Source of the DNA: Nitrobacter sp. Nb-311A
GTDB taxonomy: Bacteria > Pseudomonadota > Alphaproteobacteria > Rhizobiales > Xanthobacteraceae
Length of the DNA: 64,000 nt
Direction of reading: 5' to 3'
Assembly: GCF_000152905.1 (NCBI RefSeq)
Contig: NZ_AAMY01000009.1
Coordinates: 51,498 to 115,497, forward strand
Shown: positions 45,773 to 53,316 of the stretch, one piece after another
Layout of the letters: each line of letters begins with the position of its first letter
Position numbering within the stretch: the first letter of the stretch is position 1
Program-made: the position numbers and the translations under genes
The notes under the pieces: model-generated
What the model saw: the letters and a program-made list of their open reading frames with translations, nothing else
What the model was told of the DNA's origin: nothing
Databases searched by the model: none

Positions 45773-46936
45773 ATGCTCTCGATGAACAAGGTCTTCGCCG
45801 GTCTGCCGGTTACCATTTTCGAGACCATGTCGCAGCTCGCGCGGGACAACGACGCCATCAACCTCGGGCAGGGCTTTCCCGATGATCCGGGCCCGGAGGA
45901 TATCCGGCGCGTGGCGGCGGACGCCGTTCTCGACGGCTATAATCAATATCCGTCGATGATGGGAATCCCGGAGTTGCGGCAGGCCATCGCCGCTCACTAC
46001 CGCCACTGGCACGGCCTTGCGGTCGATCCGGCGACCGAGGTTATGGTCACCTCCGGCGGCACGGAAGCGTTGACCAGCGCCATTCTTGCGATCGTCGAGC
46101 CTGGCGACGAGGTCATCGTTTTTCAACCGGTCTACGACTCCTATCTCCCGATCATCAGGCAGGCCGGCGGTGTTCCGCGCCTGGTTCGTCTGGAGCCGCC
46201 GCACTGGCGGATGACCGAAGACGCGCTGCGCGGCGCCTTCACGCGCAAGACCAAAGCGGTGCTCTTTAACAACCCCCTCAATCCGGCCGCGGTGGTTTAT
46301 GGGCGCGATGATCTGGAACTGCTGGCGCGGTTTTGCCAGGAGTTCGATGCGGTCGCCATCTGTGACGAAGTCTGGGAGCATGTCGTTTTCGATGGCCGCG
46401 ACCATATCCCGCTGCTCTCCATTCCAGGCATGCGCGACCGCACCATCAAGATCGGGTCGGCCGGGAAGATATTTTCGCTGACAGGCTGGAAGGTTGGCTT
46501 TGTCTGCGCCGCGCCGCCGTTGCGGCGGGTCATCGCGAAGGTGCATCAGTTTCTCACCTTCACGACACCCCCCAATCTTCAGGTCGCGGTCGCATATGGC
46601 CTTGCAAAGCCGGACGAGTATTTTTTTGAGATGCGCCATGATCTGACGCGACGCCGGGACCGCCTGACTCGCGGTCTTGAAGACATCGGATTTCCCGTAT
46701 TGCCGTCACAGGGGACCTATTTCTTGACGGTGGATCTTGCGCCGCTCGGCCTCGATGAAACCGACCAGGCGTTCTGCAGGCGCATCGTGACGGACCATAA
46801 GGTCGCGGCGATCCCGGTCTCCGCGTTCTATGAACAGGATGCGGTCACCTCGGTCGTGCGTTTCTGTTTCGCGAAGAAGGATGCCACGCTCGACAGTGCA
46901 TTGGAGCGCTTGTCCGACGCAGTGCATGCTCTTTAG
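45773..46936 (+). CDS. PLP-dependent class I/II aminotransferase
   Basis: 387 residues, fold type I. N-terminal TIFETMSQLARDNDAINLGQGFPDDPGP, then VTSGGTEALTSAILAIVEPGDEV, FNNPLNPAAVVY, DEVWEHVVFDG (PLP-binding Asp and Tyr-equivalent) and the Schiff-base Lys in KIGSAGKIFSLTGWKVG near residue 230. Closest in pattern to the kynurenine/methionine aminotransferase (YbdL/MtnE-like) subgroup, but substrate is not defined; some relatives are annotated as probable N-succinyldiaminopimelate aminotransferase. Starts at 45773 (ATG) or 45782 (ATG) are both possible; a TTG at 45770 is less likely. Confidence 0.87.
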   Translation: MLSMNKVFAGLPVTIFETMSQLARDNDAINLGQGFPDDPGPEDIRRVAADAVLDGYNQYPSMMGIPELRQAIAAHYRHWHGLAVDPATEVMVTSGGTEALTSAILAIVEPGDEVIVFQPVYDSYLPIIRQAGGVPRLVRLEPPHWRMTEDALRGAFTRKTKAVLFNNPLNPAAVVYGRDDLELLARFCQEFDAVAICDEVWEHVVFDGRDHIPLLSIPGMRDRTIKIGSAGKIFSLTGWKVGFVCAAPPLRRVIAKVHQFLTFTTPPNLQVAVAYGLAKPDEYFFEMRHDLTRRRDRLTRGLEDIGFPVLPSQGTYFLTVDLAPLGLDETDQAFCRRIVTDHKVAAIPVSAFYEQDAVTSVVRFCFAKKDATLDSALERLSDAVHAL

Positions 46937-46949
46937 GACGACGCAAGCG

Positions 46950-48059
46950 ATGGTTCGAAATCGATATGTTTGGATCTCTGTTGTCGCCGCATTCACGCTG
47001 GTGCTTGGCGCAACACCGCGGGCCGATGCAGCCGGACGAATCGTCAATTTCTACAATTGGTCGAACTACATCGCCCCGAATGTGCTCGAAGCCTTTACCG
47101 AGGAAACCGGAATCGAGGTAGTTTACGACACCTTCGACGCCAACGAGACGCTCGAAACGCGGCTCCTTGCGGGTAAGTCAGGCTACGATGTGGTGGTGCC
47201 CACGGCGTATTTCCTGCAGCGTCAAATTGGCGCGAACATCTTTCGGAAACTAGAAAAATCGAAGCTGCCGAATCTCGCCAACGCTTGGCCGGAGGTAACG
47301 AAGAAGCTCGCAGTGTACGATCCCGGCAATCGGCATGCCGTGAATTACATGTGGGGCACGACCGGCATCGGCTACAACGTCGCGGCGGTGCAGCGCATTC
47401 TTGGACCCGGCGGCAAGATCGACAGTTGGAATGTCATCTTCGATCCGGACAAGCTCGCAAAGTTCAAGGATTGCGGCGTTCAGATGCTCGACTCCGCGGA
47501 TGACATCCTGCCTGCCGCGCTCAACTTTCTGGGCCTCGATCCGAATTCGACAAAGAAGAACGATCTCGAACAGGCGGCGGCTCTTGTCGGTAAGATCAGG
47601 CCTTATATCCGAAAATTTCATTCCTCGGAGTATTTGAATGGCCTTGCCACCGGCGAGATCTGCCTTGCCGTTGGCTGGTCAGGCGATATCAAGCAAGCCC
47701 GAAGCCGCGCGATGGAGAGTCATAACGGTGTTGAGATCGGCTATGCGATTCCGAAAGAGGGCGCGCAGATGTTCTTCGACAATCTGGCCATTCCGATGGA
47801 TGCCAGGAACGTCGCTGAAGCCTATGAACTGATCAATTATCTCTATCGGCCTGACGTCGCGGCGAAGAATTCCGACTTCCTGTCCTACGCCAACGGCAAT
47901 CTGGCCAGCCAGAAGCTGATCGATCCGAAGATCTTCAATGACAAGACGATCTATCCGGACAAGGCCATGATGAAACGGCTGTTCGTCATCACTGCGCGAG
48001 ATCCCGCGACGCAACGCTCGATCAACAGACTCTGGACGCGCGTAAAGACAGGACGGTAA
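46950..48059 (+). CDS. potF: polyamine (putrescine/spermidine) ABC transporter substrate-binding protein
   Basis: 369 residues. A signal peptide (RNRYVWISVVAAFTLVLG, cleavage near ADAAG at about 29) leads to the mature start GRIVNFYNWSNYIAPNVLEAF, diagnostic of PotD/PotF. Further family marks: GYDVVVPTAYFL, NYMWGTTGIGYNV, EICLAVGWSGD and IPKEGAQMFFDNLAIP. PotF rather than PotD is likely from the pattern, but is not certain. No PotGHI-type ABC genes follow, so it may use a distant permease. The frame is open back to 46830 within the aminotransferase gene; ATG 46950 gives the signal peptide. Ends at a family A repeat. Confidence 0.88.
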   Translation: MVRNRYVWISVVAAFTLVLGATPRADAAGRIVNFYNWSNYIAPNVLEAFTEETGIEVVYDTFDANETLETRLLAGKSGYDVVVPTAYFLQRQIGANIFRKLEKSKLPNLANAWPEVTKKLAVYDPGNRHAVNYMWGTTGIGYNVAAVQRILGPGGKIDSWNVIFDPDKLAKFKDCGVQMLDSADDILPAALNFLGLDPNSTKKNDLEQAAALVGKIRPYIRKFHSSEYLNGLATGEICLAVGWSGDIKQARSRAMESHNGVEIGYAIPKEGAQMFFDNLAIPMDARNVAEAYELINYLYRPDVAAKNSDFLSYANGNLASQKLIDPKIFNDKTIYPDKAMMKRLFVITARDPATQRSINRLWTRVKTGR

Positions 48060-48168
48060 CAGGGCCGCCGCGAGGGACGGAATGCACCCCGGTCATCCAC
48101 GCCCTTTTTGTAAAACTGATGCCATGACGTTTTTGAGCGAAGCCTGTCCTCGGGCGGAAACGCTCTTG

Positions 48169-48290
48169 GAGTCTGTTTCAACTTCATTGAATCAGACTCG
48201 TCGCTTATCTTTTTATGCGAGCATGATCTTTTCCGGAAACCGGTTTCCACTTTGCGCTGGCGCGGCCCTTCGGGTCGGGATCACGCTCTA
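48169..48290 (+). repeat. dispersed element family A, copy 2 (between convergent potF and lpxXL)
   Basis: Same two-module structure and orientation as 36366-36487: GAGTCT/AGACTC (48169-48174 and 48194-48199) and GAGCATGATC/GATCACGCTC (48219-48228 and 48279-48288), with the identical inner block from CGGTTTCCACTTTGCGCTGG to GGGATCA. Its last three bases are the stop codon of the lipid A acyltransferase. The preceding 48134-48167 has a further GAGCG/CGCTC hairpin. Confidence 0.82.
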
Positions 48291-49220
48291 ACGCCAGCGG
48301 CGGTGCAGCCACAGCCATTGATCGGGATATTCGCGAATCCAGCCTTCGATCACTGAGGTGATGACCTGCATCGTTTCCTGCACGTCGATCTGTCCGCTCG
48401 CATCCCGCGCCGGCGCGATCTCTTCCGACAGTTCGGCACGGAAGCGATGGCCCGGCAGGCGGATGATCCGCACGCCATGGACCGGGCATTCGATTTGCCG
48501 CAAGAGACGTGCCAGCGTGGGATTGGCCTTGGTCTTCCGCCCGAAGAAGGTGACATCGACGCCGTTGGTGAAATATTGGTCCACCAGCATGGCGACGTGC
48601 TGGCCGTTTTGCAGCGCCTGCGCCAATTTGAAGGGGGCCTCGCGGCCTGCCGGGATCAACGTCCCCATATTGACGGAGCGCAACTGTCCGATTGCGCGAT
48701 CCGCCGACGCGATGTTCGGCCGGCGGTACAGAATTGCAGCATCAAGCCCATGTGCGACGGCGGCGACCGCAGGCAGCTCCCAGTTGCCGATGTGGCTTGC
48801 GAAAATCAGCGCCGGCTTGCCGTCGAGCCGTAGCTTGTGAAACAGCTCGCGTGTGCGATGCCCGATCTCGATGCGGCCGGTTTCGAGATGATCCGGATCG
48901 TAGGTCCAGACCTGATCGAGATGGGCGAACTCCGCACCGATACGGCCGAGATTGTCCCATACCCCGGTCAGAATCTTATCAATCTCGTCCGATGACTTTT
49001 CGGGAAACGCCGCGGTGAGGTTCGCGCGCCCGATTTTCTGCTCGCGCAGCAGAGGTCCGATCTTTTGCGTTATTCTGCCGAATAGATTTGCCGTCTTGAT
49101 CGGATCGAAATAACGAGTCGCTCGCAACAGTCCAATCGTCAATGCGCCAATGGCGGCCGCGCCGGCAGATTTAAGCGCATCGCGCAGCCGGGCCCGGGTT
49201 CGAAGCAGGAGGCGGCGCAT
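48288..49220 (-). CDS. lpxXL: lipid A very-long-chain acyltransferase (LpxXL, HtrB/LpxL family)
   Basis: Inner-membrane acyltransferase that in rhizobia transfers a very-long-chain hydroxy acid from AcpXL to lipid A. 310 residues. A basic N-terminal region and hydrophobic segment (about 22-42) precede the lysophospholipid-acyltransferase core: FASHIGNWELPAVA (the H-x4-E-type HxxxxE pair as HIGNWE), YRRPNIASADRAI, LIPAGREAPFKLAQAL and MLVDQYFTNGVDVTFFGRK, then PDQWLWLHRRW at the end. Assignment to LpxXL rather than LpxL rests on its place as last gene of the acpXL cluster. ATG 49220; an upstream frame to 49277 lacks support. Confidence 0.88.
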   Translation of the reverse strand: MRRLLLRTRARLRDALKSAGAAAIGALTIGLLRATRYFDPIKTANLFGRITQKIGPLLREQKIGRANLTAAFPEKSSDEIDKILTGVWDNLGRIGAEFAHLDQVWTYDPDHLETGRIEIGHRTRELFHKLRLDGKPALIFASHIGNWELPAVAAVAHGLDAAILYRRPNIASADRAIGQLRSVNMGTLIPAGREAPFKLAQALQNGQHVAMLVDQYFTNGVDVTFFGRKTKANPTLARLLRQIECPVHGVRIIRLPGHRFRAELSEEIAPARDASGQIDVQETMQVITSVIEGWIREYPDQWLWLHRRWR

Positions 49221-49302
49221 CAAAGGACGGTGATCCCGCCGATGGCTGAGCGGTATCCCGCATGCGGGTCGGCACACAGTGCGCGCATCTGCTGCACGGC
49301 CG

Positions 49303-50583
49303 CTATACCGGCTCGCGCGTCAGGATCAGCGACGCGTTCTGGCCGCCGAAACCGAACGAGTTCGACATCACCATGGTGACGCGCGCATCGCGGGCCGTGT
49401 TGGGGACGACGTCGAACGGGATCGCCGGATCTGGCACGTCATAGTTGATGGTCGGCGGTATGCGTTGGCGCTCGAGCGTCAAGAGCGAGAACACCGCTTC
49501 GACGGCTCCAGCCGCCGAGAGGGTATGTCCGACCATAGACTTGTTGGACGAGACCGGGATCTGCCTGGCGCGCTCGCCGAACACGCTGGAGATGCCGAGA
49601 TATTCCATCTTGTCGTTTTCAGGCGTGCCGGTGCCGTGCGCATTGATGTAATCGATCTGCTCGGTGGTCACGCCGGCGTCGGCCAGCGCGTTGCGGACGC
49701 ATCCGATGATTGGTTTGCCGTCGGGGCTCGAACGGGTGCGGTGGAAGGAATCGGCGAGCTCGCCGCATCCCGCCACGATGCCGAGAATCTTCGCGCCTCG
49801 CGCGGTCGCCGCCTCATAGCTTTCGAGCACCAGCGCGCCCGCGCCCTCAGCCATCACGAAGCCGTCGCGGTTCTTGGAAAACGGTCGAACCGCGGCGTGC
49901 GGAGGGTCGTTCTGGGTTGAAAGCGCCGACAACAACGAAAACCGGATCAGCGCTTCGGGATTGACCGAGCCGTCGGTCGCGACGCACAGCGCCGCATCGG
50001 CCTCGCCGCGGCGGATCGCTTCAACCCCGAGCTGAATTGCGGTTGTTCCCGACGCGCATGCCGTCGAGAGTGAAATGGGTGAGCCCTTGGTGCCGAAGGT
50101 TTCGGCGAGGTGGTCCGCAACGGAGCCGAACAGAAAACGGCGATGATATTGCTTATATCTGCCGCCGCCGCTGACCCGCAGCATCTGATCGTAGTCGATG
50201 TCGATACCGGGACCGATGTCGTGGCCGAGTTCCTGCCGCTGCGGCCATTCAAGCTCGACCGGGGCGACGGCGAGAAACAGCGGGCCTGGAAAGTCACCGG
50301 CGCGGCCGATTTCCGCCTGCGCGACGGCTTCCTCCGCAGCGATATCGGCCAGTCGCTCCGAAAGATCGGTGGACGAGAACGGTTCGACCGGGACGAAATC
50401 GACTGTGCCGGCCATCGTGGTCCTCAGACCCTCGGTCGGAAACCGCGTGATCGTCCTGATGCCGGATTCGCCCGCGCAAAGCCTGGCCCAGTTATCCGTC
50501 TTGCCGGTGCCTAGCGAAGTTACGACGCCCATGCCGGTTACCACGACAACGGGCCTGCCGGATTTGTCGCGCATCGCGGTCAT
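49303..50583 (-). CDS. fabF1XL: beta-ketoacyl-ACP synthase, FabF1XL-type (catalytic subunit)
   Basis: Condensing enzyme of very-long-chain fatty acid synthesis for lipid A. 426 residues, thiolase fold, with the full KAS II triad: Cys176 in STACASGTTAI, His316 in INAHGTGTPEND and His353 in NKSMVGHTLSAAGA, plus the C-terminal NSFGFGGQNASLI. With FabF2XL upstream it probably forms an unequal pair in which this chain does the chemistry. Starts 32 bp after fabF2XL. A long antisense frame over its 3' part is a codon-bias shadow. Confidence 0.92.
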   Translation of the reverse strand: MTAMRDKSGRPVVVVTGMGVVTSLGTGKTDNWARLCAGESGIRTITRFPTEGLRTTMAGTVDFVPVEPFSSTDLSERLADIAAEEAVAQAEIGRAGDFPGPLFLAVAPVELEWPQRQELGHDIGPGIDIDYDQMLRVSGGGRYKQYHRRFLFGSVADHLAETFGTKGSPISLSTACASGTTAIQLGVEAIRRGEADAALCVATDGSVNPEALIRFSLLSALSTQNDPPHAAVRPFSKNRDGFVMAEGAGALVLESYEAATARGAKILGIVAGCGELADSFHRTRSSPDGKPIIGCVRNALADAGVTTEQIDYINAHGTGTPENDKMEYLGISSVFGERARQIPVSSNKSMVGHTLSAAGAVEAVFSLLTLERQRIPPTINYDVPDPAIPFDVVPNTARDARVTMVMSNSFGFGGQNASLILTREPV

Positions 50584-50615
50584 GGTGTCCCCGTCGAGTC
50601 CTTGAAGATTCCAGT

Positions 50616-51821
50616 TCAGCCGATCGCTTCGACCAGCGCCATGCCTTCGCCGCGCCAGTGTCCGGCCCCGATCACAACAATCCGGTCTGGAGGCGTAGTC
50701 ATATCAATTTCCTGTCCCGATGTATCGGCCGGCGCGAACAGCGCGCCCCGCGAAAGTGATAGCGCGGCCACCGCCAATCCGAGTGGAAACTGCGCCTCCA
50801 TGGTGTGACCGAACAATGTTCCGATCGCTCGTACCGGGATGTCCGGATGGGCGCGAAGGAATGCGCGTTCTTCCGAGGTGACCGGCTCGGCGCCGGTCGC
50901 GCCTGTTATGATCGCGGTTCCATCGGCGTGGCTGCCGAGCCTGGACCACAACGACTCCAGCGTCGATGTGATATCGCTAGGACGTTTGCGTCGCGCATGA
51001 TCCGCAACGACGTTGGTCAAGCGCGCAAACGGCTTCGCGCCGCGGGCCTCCGCGTGGGCGCGGGATTCGATCACCAGAAAAGCGCCGCCGGATCCGAGTG
51101 CGAAGCCGCTGTTGTGCTCGCGCGCCCAGACCGGGGCGTACTTCTCTTTCAGGTTGAAGCCGCCGAATTCGTAGAGCAGGAGCAAATCCCTGCGCTCGCC
51201 ATTGTGAGCAGCGCCGACCAGGGCGATGTCGCTTTGACCGGCGGCGATTCGGGCGAGCGCGATGCGCACCGCGTCGACGCCTGAAGCCTCTTCGCCCATG
51301 AAGGTTCGCGACGAGCCCGTAACGCCGTGAACGATGGCGATGTTGCCGGCGAGAAGGTTGGATAACTGCGCCAGGAAGAGTGTCGGCCGCAGATCGCTCA
51401 TCAGCCGTTCATTGAGATAGCCGGGCGCGGAATTGCCTTTTGCCTCCGCATTCAGAATGCCGGAGTCGACGACAAGATCACGCTCGCCGCCGCCTGCGGC
51501 GACGATCATGTCCATCCGCGCCAGTATATCCGTGTTGCCTTTGACCCCGGCGGAGTCGAGCGCCAGTCCCGCCGCATACGTTCCGATGCGCTGCCAGGCT
51601 TCCATCTGGCGCTGGTCGCCCTTTTTCGGAATCTGCGCATCGAAATTGACCGGAGCCAGCGGATGAACGACGTAAGGCGCGAAGCTCTTCTCGTCGGCAT
51701 TGATGCGTTGATGACTCAACGCCTCCCAGTGAGCATCAAGGCCTTCGCCGAGCGAGGTGGCGAGTCCGATCCCGGTGATCCAGGTTTCGATCGGCGCCGA
51801 GGGCGAAGCGGTCTCAGCCAT
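50616..51821 (-). CDS. fabF2XL: ketosynthase-like protein FabF2XL, lacking the catalytic Cys and one His
   Basis: 401 residues, thiolase fold of the ketosynthase family. Aligned by eye with its neighbour from the right-hand strand backward, the CASG of FabF1XL (Cys176) falls on EASG, so the nucleophile is Glu178. NAHGTGT falls on TGATGA, so the first His is Gly307. Only the last His is kept (His339 in LFGHTMEAQF). This pattern, acidic or amide residue for Cys in a degenerate partner, is that of chain-length factors in type II polyketide synthases. I infer that it pairs with FabF1XL to hold long chains. ATG 51821 overlaps the fabZ stop by eight bases. Open frame to 51878 is not used. Confidence 0.87.
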   Translation of the reverse strand: MAETASPSAPIETWITGIGLATSLGEGLDAHWEALSHQRINADEKSFAPYVVHPLAPVNFDAQIPKKGDQRQMEAWQRIGTYAAGLALDSAGVKGNTDILARMDMIVAAGGGERDLVVDSGILNAEAKGNSAPGYLNERLMSDLRPTLFLAQLSNLLAGNIAIVHGVTGSSRTFMGEEASGVDAVRIALARIAAGQSDIALVGAAHNGERRDLLLLYEFGGFNLKEKYAPVWAREHNSGFALGSGGAFLVIESRAHAEARGAKPFARLTNVVADHARRKRPSDITSTLESLWSRLGSHADGTAIITGATGAEPVTSEERAFLRAHPDIPVRAIGTLFGHTMEAQFPLGLAVAALSLSRGALFAPADTSGQEIDMTTPPDRIVVIGAGHWRGEGMALVEAIG

Positions 51822-52287
51822 GAGCAAACATCTGCTGTGGAAACCCGATGCGTTTAGCCATGGTCTCCATGTGGCCACGCAGGTCGTCGTTGGGAAAAGG
51901 CACCTGACGGAACGTCAGCGTCGCATTGCATTTCGGCTTTCCGCCGACGCTTACTTTTGCGTCGGTGATGGTGAAACCGGAGCCCTCGTGAACGACGGCG
52001 GCCTCGATCGTCAGCAATTCGCCGGGTGTTACGAATGTCCTCATCTTGGCTTCCTTGACTGCTGCCAGAAAGGGCATCCGCTCGAATTTGGTCAGGGCGA
52101 TCAGCAGCCAGCCGGAGGCTTGCGCCATCGACTCGATGAGAAGCACGCCGGGCATCAGAGGATGTCCCGGAAAATGTCCCTCGAAGATGGTGCTTTCCAG
52201 GGGGACCTGCGCTTCGACGGTGATGGACCGCTCTTCCGCCCTTAAGTCGGCGATGCGGTCGATTAAATGGAAATATTCGAGGTGCAT
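51814..52287 (-). CDS. fabZXL: 3-hydroxyacyl-ACP dehydratase (FabZXL)
   Basis: 157 residues, hot-dog fold. Motif FEGHFPGHPLMPGVLLIESMAQASG (about 35-59) carries the catalytic His and the helix Glu of FabZ. Dehydrates 3-hydroxyacyl-AcpXL in the elongation cycle of the very-long-chain acid. Second gene of the cluster, ten bases after acpXL, and overlaps fabF2XL by eight bases. Shape and location make the specialised FabZ more likely than the housekeeping one, which normally sits with lpxD and lpxA. Confidence 0.9.
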   Translation of the reverse strand: MHLEYFHLIDRIADLRAEERSITVEAQVPLESTIFEGHFPGHPLMPGVLLIESMAQASGWLLIALTKFERMPFLAAVKEAKMRTFVTPGELLTIEAAVVHEGSGFTITDAKVSVGGKPKCNATLTFRQVPFPNDDLRGHMETMAKRIGFPQQMFAHG

Positions 52288-52297
52288 GGCCGCGTGA

Positions 52298-52579
52298 TTA
52301 CGCGTCCTTGGCGGCGACCAACTCGTCGATGCGCGCGCTGAGGTTTTTCAGGACGAAGTATTGCTCGGTGGTCGCCTTGCCGTCGTTGACCTCCTGGGTC
52401 CACTTCTCCAGCGGAAGTTTGATTCCGAAAGCCTTGTCGATCGCAAAAGCGATATCGAGAAAGTCCAGGCTGTCGATCCCCAAATCATCAATGGCATGGC
52501 TTTCGGGCGTAATCGTATCGCGTGGGATATCGCAGGTTTCCGCAATAATGGTGGCGACCCTATCGAATGTGGAAGACAT
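52298..52579 (-). CDS. acpXL: acyl carrier protein AcpXL
   Basis: 93 residues. The phosphopantetheine-attachment site is Ser37 in [12 protein letters not shown]; acidic helices 2 and 3 follow. It carries the growing 26-28 carbon acid used for lipid A in rhizobia. Compared with AcpP it is longer and ends [14 protein letters not shown], as in the AcpXL group. The frame extends to 52699, but ATG 52579 with AAGG about nine bases upstream is the natural start. First gene of the operon; the promoter should lie in 52580-52765. Confidence 0.92.
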   Translation of the reverse strand: MSSTFDRVATIIAETCDIPRDTITPESHAIDDLGIDSLDFLDIAFAIDKAFGIKLPLEKWTQEVNDGKATTEQYFVLKNLSARIDELVAAKDA

Positions 52580-52765
52580 CGCTAAGCCTTTGATATATTT
52601 TAGAGTAGGTGCTAAATAGGCGTACGACGCCAGCGCCGTCCCCGCAAGGTCCGGTCCTTCATGCCAAGCCCATATATCGGAGCGCTGTCCCGAGTTCAAT
52701 GGCGGCGGTAACCGTTGACGCCTTATTCCGCAGCCGAATCAGTATGTTTCCTATCGTTGCCGCGT

Positions 52766-53101
52766 CTACGATGGGGGTGTTGAGATGTGTGCACAACCCC
52801 GAAGGCCCATCTGGACGCAATCCTGAATGTCGCGCAGATCGGCGATGTTCTTGGCCAGCCACAGTCCGACGGCGATCAATGCGATCGTGAAGGCCATTGC
52901 AGCCACGTTTGCTTGCATTCGGTGACGGAAGTCGTCGGGTTGGTCGCCACGCGGCGGCGGGCGGTCAGTTTTGTCCGGCGAGCGAGCGTCTGCGGTATTC
53001 TCCGGGGGACGATGGTGTTTCGGCAAATCCGCACGGCCACGCGGCCGGAACTGGAGCACCACGTGCTCTTCCTCCGACATCCTCGGCCGCCGTTCTGTCA
53101 T
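52766..53101 (-). CDS. small hypothetical membrane protein
   Basis: 111 residues. The first 65 are hydrophilic and rich in Arg, Pro and Asp; one hydrophobic helix (about 66-84, VAAMAFTIALIAVGLWLA) follows, then a tail with two cysteines (DCVQMGLRGCAHI). Likely inner-membrane with a cytoplasmic N terminus. I recall similar uncharacterised proteins in Bradyrhizobiaceae, with the conserved tail DCV...GC, but cannot name a family. Start could also be ATG 53080. No link to the acpXL operon 186 bp downstream is evident. Confidence 0.6.
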   Translation of the reverse strand: MTERRPRMSEEEHVVLQFRPRGRADLPKHHRPPENTADARSPDKTDRPPPRGDQPDDFRHRMQANVAAMAFTIALIAVGLWLAKNIADLRDIQDCVQMGLRGCAHISTPPS

Positions 53102-53316
53102 CGATGCTCGTCCACAAGCTCCCGTATATTTTATCACGTTGCGTGGATTCTGACACAGAAAGCCTCCACGGCCGCGCCTGAAGATTCAAAGGATAGACGC
53201 TCCGCCGTCGCGCTGAAGCGGTTGGCCCCGCCTGGTCGGGTAACCTCTCATCAGGAATAAGCCCGTCCTTTCGGACCTATGTCTGTGACGGCGGTGCGGC
53301 GCCACCGCCACCCAAT

